A stretch of 64,000 bases of DNA from Verrucomicrobium sp. (GTDB lineage: Bacteria > Verrucomicrobiota > Verrucomicrobiia > Methylacidiphilales > GAS474). The stretch covers positions 1-64,000 of the forward strand of contig JAPWJX010000004.1 of assembly GCA_028283855.1 (NCBI GenBank). Reading direction: 5' to 3'. A program made the translations under genes and the position numbers. Under the pieces are notes generated by a model. That model worked only from the letters and a program-made list of their open reading frames with translations. It was not told where the DNA came from and ran no database searches. Positions 54,048-62,648 of the stretch are shown one piece after another (within the stretch, counting starts at the first letter, position 1; every line of letters starts with the position of its first letter).

Positions 54048-55556
54048 ATGACCATGGCCACCCTGTCCGAAGAAAAGCCGTCCACCACGGCCTCCCCCCT
54101 CAACGCCGCGCTGCTTTCCCAGCTGCCCGCCACCGTCGCCGTCCCGCGCTACGACCGCTCCCGCGTCGTCCCGCGCATCGTCCACATCGGCCTCGGCGGC
54201 TTCCACCGCGCCCACCAGGCCGTCTACCTGGACGACCTCCTCAACCAGGGCGCGACCGATTGGGGCATCTGCGGCCTCGGCGTCCTGGAACAGGACCAGG
54301 CCATGCGCCAGGCCCTGGCCTCCCAGGACTTCCTCTACACCTTGGTCGAGCGCAGCCCGCAGGCCGACCAGGCCCGCGTCATCGGCTCCATCCGGGACAT
54401 GATGCTCGGCTTCCAGGACCAGGAAAAAACCCTGGCCCGCCTCGCCGGCCCGGAGACGGCCATCATCAGCCTCACCGTCACGGAAAAAGGCTACTTCCAC
54501 GATCCCGCCACCGGCCGCCTCAACGACAAGCACCCCGCCATCGTCAACGACCTGGCCGCCGGGGCCAAGCTGCAGACCGCCATCGGCTTCATCGTCGAGT
54601 CCCTCCAGCGCCGCTTCGCCGGGGACAAGACCCCCGTCACCATCCTTTCCTGCGACAACCTCCTGGGCAACGGCGACGTGGCCAAGGACGTCATCCTCTC
54701 CTTCGCCACCCTCAAGTATCCGAAGCTCGCCGCCTGGATCGAGGAATCGATCGCCTTCCCCAACACCATGGTCGACCGGATCACCCCCGTCACCACGCCG
54801 AAGGAAAAGGCCATGGTCGCCGAGAAATACGGCATCCAGGACCAGTGGCCCATCGTCTCCGAGTCCTTCCGCCAGTGGATCGTGGAAGACCACTTCGCCG
54901 CCGGCCGCCCCGCGTGGGAAAAGGCGGGCGCCGAGCTGTTGGACGACGTGAAGCCCTACGAGCACATGAAGGTCCGCCTCCTCAACGGCGGCCACTCCGC
55001 CCTGGCCTACCTGGGCTACCTGCTCGGCCACCGCCTCGTCGACCGGGCGACCAACGACCCCCTCATCACCCGCTTCCTCCAGCGCCTCATGGATGAGGAA
55101 GTCACCCCCACCCTCCTGCCCCTGCCGCGCGTCGACCTGGCGGAGTACAAGGCCACCCTCATCGCCCGCTTCGGCAACCCCAGCATCCAGGACCAAGTCC
55201 AGCGCCTGGCCATGGACGGCTCCCAAAAGCTGCCGAACAACCTCATCGCCTGCGTCCGGGACCAGGTGAAGGCCGGCCGCCCCGTCCGCCTCCTGGCCCT
55301 GGCCCTGGCGGGCTGGATCCGCTACCTGCGCGGCACCGACGAGCAGGGCGCCCCCATCGAAATCACCGACCCCATCGCCTCCCAGCTGGTTTCCGCCGCC
55401 CAGAGCGCCGATCCGGCACGTGCCGTGCTTGGAATAAAACAGGTGTTCGGCGACGACCTGCCCCAGGCCCAGCCCTTCGTGCGGGAACTCGCCGCCGCCC
55501 TCGACAGCCTCAACCAACGCGGCACCCAAGCGACCCTTTCCCACTATTTGAGCTAA
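54048..55556 (+). CDS. Mannitol 2-dehydrogenase (polyol dehydrogenase)
   Basis: Interconverts mannitol and fructose with NAD(H). It is a 502-residue long-chain polyol dehydrogenase: Rossmann start IVHIGLGGFHRAHQAVYLDDL, SLTVTEKGYF, LSCDNLLGNGDV, FPNTMVDRITPVTT and the catalytic K308-x4-N313-x2-H316 (KVRLLNGGH). Mannitol, arabinitol and sorbitol enzymes are alike, but the fructokinase downstream supports a fructose product. The intact neighbour of the divergent paralogue. Confidence 0.92.
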   Translation: MTMATLSEEKPSTTASPLNAALLSQLPATVAVPRYDRSRVVPRIVHIGLGGFHRAHQAVYLDDLLNQGATDWGICGLGVLEQDQAMRQALASQDFLYTLVERSPQADQARVIGSIRDMMLGFQDQEKTLARLAGPETAIISLTVTEKGYFHDPATGRLNDKHPAIVNDLAAGAKLQTAIGFIVESLQRRFAGDKTPVTILSCDNLLGNGDVAKDVILSFATLKYPKLAAWIEESIAFPNTMVDRITPVTTPKEKAMVAEKYGIQDQWPIVSESFRQWIVEDHFAAGRPAWEKAGAELLDDVKPYEHMKVRLLNGGHSALAYLGYLLGHRLVDRATNDPLITRFLQRLMDEEVTPTLLPLPRVDLAEYKATLIARFGNPSIQDQVQRLAMDGSQKLPNNLIACVRDQVKAGRPVRLLALALAGWIRYLRGTDEQGAPIEITDPIASQLVSAAQSADPARAVLGIKQVFGDDLPQAQPFVRELAAALDSLNQRGTQATLSHYLS

Positions 55557-55562
55557 TCCCCC

Positions 55563-56480
55563 ATGAAGCCCCAGGCCTTCCTCTTCGATTGTGACGGCAC
55601 GACCGTCCAGAGCGAATCCCTCGCCATGAAAGTGGCGCTGGACACCGCCTACGGGCACTTCGGCAAGGACTACGACCCCACCCTCATCTCCTTCCTCTCC
55701 GGCAAATCCTTCCGCCAGATCTGCGACGCGGTGGAGGAAAACGTCGGGGAAAAGATCCCCGCCGCCGCCTACCCCGCCCTGGACAAGAAGCAGCTGCACG
55801 ACACCATCGCCGTCCTGGCGGCGGACGTCACCCCCGTCCCCGGCATCGTCCCCCAGCTCCAGCGCCTCCAGACGGAGGGGAAACCCTGCGCCATCGTCAC
55901 CAGCAGCCCCCTGGAGCGCGTCGAGCCCTGCATCGACCGCGTCCAGGACGACGGCAAGACCCTGCGCCCCTATTTCCCCCAGGTCTTCAGCGCGGAAGAC
56001 CCCAAGATCTTCCCCGAGGGCCCGCGCAACAAGCCCGATCCCAGCATCTACCTCCACGCCGCCAAGACCCTGGGCGTCGAGCCCGGCCAAAGCCTCGCCT
56101 TTGAGGACAGCCTCTCCGGCGTCCGTTCCGCCGTCCGCGCCGGCATCCCCGTCGTCGCCATCGTCGGCGCCGACCACATCACCGACAAGGAAGCCCGCGC
56201 CGGCCAGCTCCGCGCCGCCGCCGCCCAGCCGGGAGAGGGGTTCCAAGGCGTTCCCGACATCATCGTCATGCACCACTGGGACGAGCTGCCCGCCGTCGAG
56301 TCCGCCCTGGCCCGTTCCGCCAGCTACCAGGACGCCGTCCAGCTCTATAACCTGGAAAACAGCCGGGAAAAAAGCGCCCCCTCCAAAAGCGCCGTGCCGG
56401 AAGCCGCCTACCAGCGCGCCCCCGTCGCCCAATCTTTGACCGCCGCGGACCTCCATCGCGCCGCCGCCCGCACGCAGTGA
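55563..56480 (+). CDS. HAD-family phosphatase
   Basis: A 305-residue haloacid-dehalogenase phosphatase of the phosphoglycolate phosphatase/beta-phosphoglucomutase type: FDCDGTTVQSE (nucleophile Asp), helical cap, IVTSSPLERVE (motif II), Lys in RNKPDPSIYLHAA, and FEDSLSGVRSAVRAG (motif IV). The extra 60 C-terminal residues are not part of the fold. Between mannitol dehydrogenase and fructokinase it could remove phosphate from mannitol-1-phosphate or a hexose phosphate; this is inference. It overlaps the kinase gene (GTGA). Confidence 0.88.
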   Translation: MKPQAFLFDCDGTTVQSESLAMKVALDTAYGHFGKDYDPTLISFLSGKSFRQICDAVEENVGEKIPAAAYPALDKKQLHDTIAVLAADVTPVPGIVPQLQRLQTEGKPCAIVTSSPLERVEPCIDRVQDDGKTLRPYFPQVFSAEDPKIFPEGPRNKPDPSIYLHAAKTLGVEPGQSLAFEDSLSGVRSAVRAGIPVVAIVGADHITDKEARAGQLRAAAAQPGEGFQGVPDIIVMHHWDELPAVESALARSASYQDAVQLYNLENSREKSAPSKSAVPEAAYQRAPVAQSLTAADLHRAAARTQ

Positions 56481-57385
56481 AAAAGATCCTTTGCTTCGGC
56501 GAGCTCCTCTGGGACTGCCTCCCCACCGGCCGCCATCCCGGCGGCGCCCCCGTCAACGTCGCCTACCATCTGGCCCAGAACGGCATCGAGCCCTTCGTCG
56601 CCACCGCCGTCGGCGAGGACGAGCTGGGCCGCGAGATCCTGGCCTACCTCGAAGGGCAGGGAATCAGCACCCGCTTCATCGTCCGCCACACCGATTGGCC
56701 CACCGGCACCGTCCAGGCCACCATCAACGAGCAGGGCAACGCCAGCTACGACATCAAAACCGGCGTCGCCTGGGACCACATCGTCCCCCCGGCGGAGCTC
56801 AAGGCCCTGGCCCCCAGCCTGGACGGCATCGTCTTCGGATCCCTGGCCCAGCGCTCCCCGCAGAACCTGGCGGAGATCCTGGAACTGCTCCACGTCTTCC
56901 AAAAGGATTCGTCCAAGCTCCGCATCTTCGACGTCAATCTCCGCCCTCCCTTCGACACCGTGGAAACCGTCTGGAAGCTGGCCAAGGAAGCCAACGTCAT
57001 CAAACTCAACCACGAGGAAGCCGCCCGCCTCACCGGCATCTCCCTGGCGGACGGGACCCTCGACACCGTCGCCATCCGGCTGGCCCGCGCCCTGGAAAAG
57101 GAAACCGGCTGCCACACCATCTGCATCACCGCCGCCGAGCGCGGCGCGGGCCTCCTCATCAAGGGGGAGTGGTACTTCGAGCGAGGCCGAAAGGTCCAGG
57201 TCGCCGACACCGTCGGCGCGGGCGATTCCTTCCTGGCGCGGCTCACGCGCGGCCTCCTTTCCGGCACGGAGCATCCCCGGGACACCCTGGCGGCGGCCTG
57301 CCGGACGGGGGAATGGGTGGCCAGCCAGAAGGGGGCCATGCCCAGCTACGCCGTCTTCCACGCCGCGCAGGCGCTGGCGGTTTAG
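56477..57385 (+). CDS. PfkB-family fructokinase
   Basis: Phosphorylates fructose to fructose 6-phosphate. It is a ribokinase-fold enzyme of 302 residues: CFGELLWDCLPTGRHPGGAPVNVAYHLAQNG (N-terminal PfkB signature region) and the anion hole with catalytic Asp in ADTVGAGDSFLARL. The start is GTG 56477, overlapping the TGA of the HAD gene. With mannitol 2-dehydrogenase it completes a route from mannitol to glycolysis. Confidence 0.92.
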   Translation: MKKILCFGELLWDCLPTGRHPGGAPVNVAYHLAQNGIEPFVATAVGEDELGREILAYLEGQGISTRFIVRHTDWPTGTVQATINEQGNASYDIKTGVAWDHIVPPAELKALAPSLDGIVFGSLAQRSPQNLAEILELLHVFQKDSSKLRIFDVNLRPPFDTVETVWKLAKEANVIKLNHEEAARLTGISLADGTLDTVAIRLARALEKETGCHTICITAAERGAGLLIKGEWYFERGRKVQVADTVGAGDSFLARLTRGLLSGTEHPRDTLAAACRTGEWVASQKGAMPSYAVFHAAQALAV

Positions 57386-57437
57386 TTTAAGGCTTGCCCC
57401 GGCGGGGGCCCTTCCGTAAATTCCATCCTCTTCCCAC

Positions 57438-57518
57438 GCGGTCGTGGCGAAATGGCAGACGCGCTAGATTCAGGTTCTAGTGGAGCAATCCATGGAGGTT
57501 CAAGTCCTCTCGACCGCA
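57438..57518 (+). tRNA. tRNA-Leu (anticodon CAG)
   Basis: A class II tRNA: acceptor stem GCGGTCG/CGACCGC, D arm with GGCAGACGCG, anticodon stem CTAGA/TCTAG around loop TTCAGGT (CAG), long variable arm TGGA-gcaa-TCCA, T arm GAGGTTCAAGTCCTC, discriminator A. The CCA is not encoded here. It lies 52 bases after the fructokinase gene. Confidence 0.95.
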
Positions 57519-57558
57519 CGCTTCCTTTGCTAGCCGGGTTTCCCACGCCCTAAAGCCG

Positions 57559-58308
57559 ATGCTCCATCTTTTCTCTCTCGGGATTCTCGCCATCCCGTAC
57601 CTGCTTTGGGGAGGAATGCTTTTCGTGGGCTGGCGCAAGGCCCGTCCGGGCAGTGCGAATAGGTGGCTTCTCGGCCGTTATCCCGTTTTGGTGGGGGGCT
57701 TTGCGGGGGTCGCTTTGGGCGTTTACGGAGTGATGGGGATTCTTTCCTCCCATTCTTCGACCGCGGTCGTCGGCTTCTTTTTCATTCCGTTCTGGATGAT
57801 CGGGGTAGGGCTCTTGGGCTGGCTTCTCACCCTCCTTGTTAATGGCGCGATTCATCTGACGGGCAAAGGCGGGGGAAACCCAGTGCGCACAGGAGCGGTC
57901 GGGGCACTCCTGACGTTGGGAGTTCTTGGATGGGGAGCCTTCCTTTATTTCGGCCATCTTGCGCGAGAGGGAAAAGCGGCATCCCAGGCCGCCCTGGCGG
58001 TTGCCGCTTCTCCTGCCTTGAAGGCATCGGACGTTCCCTCCCTCCTGGGGCTAGCCCGGGACACGCGGGATTTGGACATTCTCCTGGCATTGGCCTCCAA
58101 CCCCGCCATGCCGGCCGAGGGGACGACGAACATTTATATGTACGCGGCAAAGGCCCCGGACAGTGATCCAAGAAAAATCCGCATCATGCGGGCGTTGGCG
58201 CGCAATCCACGCCTGCCCGTTTATTACCTTCAGCTGCTGGCCAGGGATGATGATTGGATCGTGCGGAAAGAGGCTTTGAACACGCTTGGCCAAGGCCTTG
58301 CCCCTTAA
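57559..58308 (+). CDS. Membrane protein with C-terminal HEAT/LRV-like repeats
   Basis: A 249-residue protein. Four N-terminal membrane segments run from LFSLGILAIPYLLWGGMLFV through VGALLTLGVLGWGAFLYFG. A soluble C-terminus follows with repeats of the form LLALASNPAMP and ALARNPRLPVYYLQLLARDDDWIVRKEAL, similar to leucine-rich-variant or HEAT repeats, which bind proteins. I know no named family. It is more A/T-rich in codon use than its neighbours but still normal. Its function is unknown. Confidence 0.65.
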   Translation: MLHLFSLGILAIPYLLWGGMLFVGWRKARPGSANRWLLGRYPVLVGGFAGVALGVYGVMGILSSHSSTAVVGFFFIPFWMIGVGLLGWLLTLLVNGAIHLTGKGGGNPVRTGAVGALLTLGVLGWGAFLYFGHLAREGKAASQAALAVAASPALKASDVPSLLGLARDTRDLDILLALASNPAMPAEGTTNIYMYAAKAPDSDPRKIRIMRALARNPRLPVYYLQLLARDDDWIVRKEALNTLGQGLAP

Positions 58309-58344
58309 CTTCTCGAACGTTACGCTTTCGCCTGGAATGAACCG

Positions 58345-59229
58345 CTAGGCCGCGGAGTAGTCCATGGCCTCCAAATCGGCCAGGAGGCCAGGGCCCGTCG
58401 GATTCCAGCCCAGCTTTTGCCGCGTCTTCTCGCTGGAGCCTTGCAGGTCGCCGCCGGCAAATCCGCCCAGCCATCCGAAGTGGGCCTTGGCTTCCTCCTG
58501 GGAGAGGGAAACGGCGGGGATCTTGAGGCCGCGCCCGATTGCCTCGGCGATTGCCCGCAGGGGAACGCCGACCTCGCCCACCGCGTGCCATGCCGCGCCG
58601 GGCTCTCCTTTTTCCAGGACCAGCCGGTACAGGCGCGCGACATCGGCGACGTGCGCGGCCGCCCAGCGGTTGGTTCCCTCTCCCACGTAGGCGGAGACGC
58701 CTTTCTCCCGGGCCAGGGCGATGAGATAGCTGACCAGCCCTTGTTTGACGGGATCGTGGACCTGCGGCAACCGCATGACGGAGGCGGCCACGCCCCGCAG
58801 GGCCAAGGCGGTCTGCTCCGAGACGCGCGGGAAGGGGAAATGGGGAGGAACCGCATGGTCTTCCGTCGCCACCTCTCCCGGCGCGGCCAGGCCCGCCAGG
58901 CCGGAGGCGACGATGAGGGGCCGCGCGGAGCCGGCCAGCGCCGCGCCCAGGGCCTCGATGGCGCGCTGGTCGATCCGGCAGTTTTCCTGGAACTTGGAAA
59001 AGTCGTGGATGAAGCCCAGATGGATGACGGCGTCGGCCTCCGCGGCGCCCCTTTTCAGGCTATCCAGGTCTTCCAGCGAGCCGGGATGCGCCTGCGCTCC
59101 CGCGTCGGCCAGGGCCCGGATGCCTGCCTCGGAGCGGGCCATGCCCAGCACGCGGTGGCCGGCAGCTAGCAGTTCTTTGATGACGGCGGAGCCGATGAAG
59201 CCGGTGGCTCCGGTAACGAAAACACGCAT
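58345..59229 (-). CDS. NAD-dependent epimerase/dehydratase-like extended SDR
   Basis: A 294-residue protein starting MRVFVTGATGFIGSAVIKEL (NAD motif GATGFIG) with VIHLGFIHDF and the domain end LGWNPTGPGLLADLE. The YxxxK of classical SDRs is not clear, as in several NmrA/epimerase-like members. A good AGGAGAT ribosome site precedes ATG 59229. It is divergent from an HTH regulator, a frequent arrangement in which the regulator controls the oxidoreductase. Confidence 0.87.
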   Translation of the reverse strand: MRVFVTGATGFIGSAVIKELLAAGHRVLGMARSEAGIRALADAGAQAHPGSLEDLDSLKRGAAEADAVIHLGFIHDFSKFQENCRIDQRAIEALGAALAGSARPLIVASGLAGLAAPGEVATEDHAVPPHFPFPRVSEQTALALRGVAASVMRLPQVHDPVKQGLVSYLIALAREKGVSAYVGEGTNRWAAAHVADVARLYRLVLEKGEPGAAWHAVGEVGVPLRAIAEAIGRGLKIPAVSLSQEEAKAHFGWLGGFAGGDLQGSSEKTRQKLGWNPTGPGLLADLEAMDYSAA

Positions 59230-59301
59230 GGATATCTCCTGTTTGGGGGTTGAGAGAGGAATATCTTTAAGGCAAAATTATCCCCGTAAAAGTAGTGACA
59301 A

Positions 59302-59313
59302 TATACTGGTATA
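59302..59313. promoter_or_regulatory. Palindrome TATAC-TG-GTATA between divergent genes, possible operator
   Basis: A perfect 5+5 palindrome with a 2-base centre overlaps TATAAT (59310-59315), a good -10 box for the regulator gene. It lies 26 bases before the regulator ATG and 72 bases before the epimerase ATG. Autoregulation by the HTH protein at this site is plausible. Confidence 0.4.
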
Positions 59314-59334
59314 ATTCTTAACAGTTTTCCGCCC

Positions 59335-60162
59335 ATGCCCTCAGAAAACCGCCTCGGCGATTATCTCAAAGCCCGCCGCACGAAGCTCGACGCCGCCGCC
59401 ATGAGCTTTCCCCTGGGGCGGCGCAGGACGCCCGGGTTGAGGCGGGAGGAGGTGGCCCACCGCGCCCACATCAGCGCCACCTGGTATACGTGGCTGGAGC
59501 AGGGGCGCGGGGGCGCCCCTTCGGCCGATGTCCTCGACCGGCTTTCCCGTGCGCTGATGCTGACGGAGGTGGAGCGGGAGCATCTTTTCCTCCTGGCCCT
59601 GGGCCGGGCGCCGGAGGTGCGTTACCGGGAGGTCGGCGTCTCCGCCCGCCTCCAGCGGGTGCTCGACGCCATGGAGGGAGTTCCCGCCATCGTGCGGACG
59701 GCCACCTGGGAGGTGGTCGCGTGGAACCGGGCGGCCCGGGCGGCCCTGACCGATTACGAGAAGCTGCCTCCCGGCGGAAGAAACATCCTGCGCCGGATCT
59801 TTTGCCACACGCCGACGCGCGCCGCGCAGCGGGATTGGAAGGAAGTCGCCCGCTTCACGGTGGCGACATTCCGCGTGGAGGTGGAGCGGGCCGGGGCGGC
59901 GGAAGAGGTGCAGGCGCTGGTCCAGGAACTGCGCCGCGCCAGCGCCGAGTTCGACGCGCTATGGCGCGAGCACGACCTCTCCACCCCGTGCGAGGGGGTC
60001 AAGCGGCTCAAGCATCCGGTGGCGGGGATGCTGACGCTGGAGCCGTCCACCTTCGCCGTCGACGGGCGGCCCGATCTGAGCCTGGTTGTTTTCAATCCGG
60101 CCACGCCGCGGGACGCGGAACGGATCCGCAAGCTGGCCAGGGACCTCAAGCGGAGCCGCTAG
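59335..60162 (+). CDS. HTH transcriptional regulator with MmyB-like ligand domain
   Basis: A 275-residue regulator. The XRE-type HTH occupies residues 5-80 (LGDYLKARRTKL, RRTPGLRREEVAHRAHISATWYTWLEQGR). An MmyB-like C-terminal domain follows (residues 105-265) with VVAWNRAARAALTDY and LTLEPSTFAVDGRPDLSLVVFNP. Members bind fatty-acid-like ligands and are nearly always divergent from a short-chain dehydrogenase, as here. It ends in a four-base overlap with the convergent VOC gene. Confidence 0.93.
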   Translation: MPSENRLGDYLKARRTKLDAAAMSFPLGRRRTPGLRREEVAHRAHISATWYTWLEQGRGGAPSADVLDRLSRALMLTEVEREHLFLLALGRAPEVRYREVGVSARLQRVLDAMEGVPAIVRTATWEVVAWNRAARAALTDYEKLPPGGRNILRRIFCHTPTRAAQRDWKEVARFTVATFRVEVERAGAAEEVQALVQELRRASAEFDALWREHDLSTPCEGVKRLKHPVAGMLTLEPSTFAVDGRPDLSLVVFNPATPRDAERIRKLARDLKRSR

Positions 60163-60593
60163 GCGCCCAGCTCCTGCGCGAATTCGACCAGGTTGCCGTC
60201 TAGGTCGAAGATGTGGACGTAGCGGATGCCCAGGGCGGGCAGATGGCCCGGCTCGCAGGCGAAGCGGGCGCCCTTGGCTTGGAGGGCGGCGATCGTCGCG
60301 TCCAGGTCGGCGACTTGGAAGGCGTAGTGGGCGTAGCCGCGCGTCTTCATCTGCGCGTCGGGCTCCTGCCAGGCCAGGGGAGAGGCCTCCGATCCGTAGA
60401 GCTCGATGAGTTCCAGTCGGAAGCCGTCCCTTTGAAGCAGCGCCGCGCGCAGGTGGGGAAGCTCCAGCCGCCGCGCGGCTTGGGCCTGGAAGCCGAGCAT
60501 CTCCCCGTACCAGCCGGCGGCGGCGTCCAGGTTGGAGACGGAGAGGGCGGCGTGGTGGTGGCGGGGCGGGCCGCCGAAGACGTCTGGGCTCAT
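60159..60593 (-). CDS. VOC-superfamily (glyoxalase-like) protein
   Basis: A 144-residue single-module vicinal-oxygen-chelate protein: HHAALSVSNLDAAAGWYGEMLGF, the centre YAHYAFQVADLDATIAAL and the end YVHIFDLDGNLVEFAQ. Metal ligands would be His12/13 region, His from AHYAF and Glu from LVEF. The reaction (lyase, dioxygenase, resistance or epimerase) cannot be told from this. The reading frame starts at ATG 60593. Confidence 0.88.
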   Translation of the reverse strand: MSPDVFGGPPRHHHAALSVSNLDAAAGWYGEMLGFQAQAARRLELPHLRAALLQRDGFRLELIELYGSEASPLAWQEPDAQMKTRGYAHYAFQVADLDATIAALQAKGARFACEPGHLPALGIRYVHIFDLDGNLVEFAQELGA

Positions 60594-60711
60594 GCCGCCA
60601 TTGCAGGCGCAGGCGGGCCGCCCGGCCAGCCGAAAACGCGGGGTGCCATTCCCGCCGCTCCTCCCGTCAAGGACGGCCTGGCGCGGGGCGGGCTAGCGTC
60701 GGCGGCAACGG

Positions 60712-62523
60712 ATGAAAAAGACGCTCCTTCTCCCCCTCTTCCTGCTGGCGGTCCTGCCGGTTTCCGCGCAGCAGCTGATCAATAACCCCACCTTCCAGGG
60801 CGCGGCCCAGAACGACCTGGACATGGGCGGCCACGCGGTGACCAACGCGGCGGCCGATCCACGCGTGCCGCTCCTGGCGGCGGCGAACACCTTCACTCTG
60901 CCGCAGACGATTTCCGTTTCCCAGACGAACCTGGCTCCGGTCCTTCTCCTGCGCTCCACGCTGTCCGCGCCGGGGGCGGCGGACCTTTCTCCTGGGGCGC
61001 TGACCCTGACCTCCTCCTCCCTCACGAACGCGGCGGGGGGCCTCGACCTGGCGCTCGACTTTAAGAACGCGGCCGCGCCGGCGAACAGCCGCGTCTGGCG
61101 GCTGACCTCGCCGAACGACGGGAGCAAATCTTTCTTCTTCTCCCTCATGAACGATGCCCTGAGCGGAAGCGCCGCGTTCCTGGGCTTCCTGCGGGATGGG
61201 CTGTCCCCGGTGGCGTTGGCGGTGAATTCCCGCGTGGTGGTGGGGGGCGCGCTGACGGATGACGACGGGGGCACGGCCCTGCAGGTGCGCGGCAAGGCGC
61301 GCCTGGCCAATCTGCTTACCATTTCCCCCGACGCGGGCAGCACCAACGGGATCGTGATCGGCTCGAGCGATTCGACCGATTGGTCGATCCGGCGTTCGGG
61401 GGATGACCTGCGTATTTCTGTGGATGGAAGCGCCGTGGGGGGCGCGCTCCATTTGCAGGGTGGGTATGACAATAATGACCTGGTGGTGCAGGAGGAGAGC
61501 CTCGACTACGTGGGCAATCCGTATTCCTGCTACTTCAACGTGCATTCCGCGGGCTATGGGGCGGGAATCGGCCTGGGCGGGGATAGCGGTTACGAGTCGG
61601 CCTATTACCTGAACAAAGGCCCCTATAACCGCTGGTCCATGGGCAAGTCGAGCGATGCGGAGACGGGCTCCAGCGCGGGAGGCAACTTCTTCCTGCGGAG
61701 CTATGACGACACCGGCTTGACCACGACCAACGTGTTGACGGTTTCCCGGGCGACGGGGGCGGCGGCCTTCTCCGGGGCGGTGAGCGCCGCCTCCTTCAGC
61801 GGCAGCGGCGCGGGGCTTTCCTCCCACACGGTTCCGCTTTCCTCCCTGGCCGCGGGAAGCGCGACCAATGGGCAGGTCCTGGCATTCAACGGCAGCTCCT
61901 GGGCTCCCGGGGCGGGCGCGGCGATCGCCTCGACGGGGGCGCTGCTGAAGGGCAACGGCAGCGGGGGCGCCGTGGCCGCCACGGCGGGGAGCGACTATCC
62001 CGGCCTGGGCACGGCCAATACCTTCACCACGAATCAAACGGTGACCGGCACGGTGACGGCGACGTCTTTCAGCGGCAGTGGCGCGGGCCTCACGAGCATC
62101 CCTTCCGCAGCTGTGCTGGGAGCGACCGGCGGGTCGAGTGCGGCTGCGGGATGTATTGGGGAATATGTGAGCAGTTCCGGGACGGTATCCCTAACCTCCG
62201 CGGTCACGGCGAATGTGACGAGCGTGACGCTGACTCCGGGCGACTGGGAGGTGATGGGAAACGTGGAATTCACATTTACCGGCACGGTCACCTCCCTTAC
62301 GGCCGGGATTTATACGACATCCTCTGGCTTTCCGGCCTATTCCTCCCCGGGTTTCGTTAGCCACCAAGCCATTTCAATCGCCAATTCCTTTTGGTCGTTT
62401 CCCACGGGCTTGACCCGGTTCCTGGTAACTACGAACACCGTTGTTTATCTGAATGTGGCGGACAGTTTTTCCTCGGGCACCTCGACAGCCTACGGAACCA
62501 TCCAGGCTCGCCGCATGCGCTAG
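60712..62523 (+). CDS. Secreted tail-fibre-like repeat protein
   Basis: A 603-residue exported protein (signal peptide LLLPLFLLAVLPVSA) with a Ser/Gly/Ala/Thr-rich body. It starts NNPTFQGAAQNDLDMGGHAVTNAA, which resembles the start of phage tail-fibre stalks, and carries the repeat SFSGSGAGL twice (about residues 362 and 456) beside LGTANTFTTNQTVTG. The C-terminus (GDWEVMGNVEFTFTGT) looks like a beta-sandwich head of the C1q/fibre-tip kind. It is probably a trimeric surface or adhesion fibre. No other phage genes are near, so it is not an obvious prophage relic. Confidence 0.7.
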   Translation: MKKTLLLPLFLLAVLPVSAQQLINNPTFQGAAQNDLDMGGHAVTNAAADPRVPLLAAANTFTLPQTISVSQTNLAPVLLLRSTLSAPGAADLSPGALTLTSSSLTNAAGGLDLALDFKNAAAPANSRVWRLTSPNDGSKSFFFSLMNDALSGSAAFLGFLRDGLSPVALAVNSRVVVGGALTDDDGGTALQVRGKARLANLLTISPDAGSTNGIVIGSSDSTDWSIRRSGDDLRISVDGSAVGGALHLQGGYDNNDLVVQEESLDYVGNPYSCYFNVHSAGYGAGIGLGGDSGYESAYYLNKGPYNRWSMGKSSDAETGSSAGGNFFLRSYDDTGLTTTNVLTVSRATGAAAFSGAVSAASFSGSGAGLSSHTVPLSSLAAGSATNGQVLAFNGSSWAPGAGAAIASTGALLKGNGSGGAVAATAGSDYPGLGTANTFTTNQTVTGTVTATSFSGSGAGLTSIPSAAVLGATGGSSAAAGCIGEYVSSSGTVSLTSAVTANVTSVTLTPGDWEVMGNVEFTFTGTVTSLTAGIYTTSSGFPAYSSPGFVSHQAISIANSFWSFPTGLTRFLVTTNTVVYLNVADSFSSGTSTAYGTIQARRMR

Positions 62524-62648
62524 ATCAGGAGAAGCCATGTTCTCTACGGGTGAGCCGTCTTACATGAATATATAATTGATGGTTAATGGGTTGCGTGTTT
62601 GGCGGGGAGGGGAGGGCGGTTCTTTGCTATAGTGGCCCTTCTCTTTTT

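Noticed and set aside
57438-57518. tRNA-Leu as a second island insertion site
   Set aside because: No composition change and no repeat of its 3' end to the right; the following gene is of ordinary composition.
60712-62523. Prophage remnant
   Set aside because: No capsid, portal, tail, lysis or integrase gene nearby; only one fibre-like protein with its own signal peptide.
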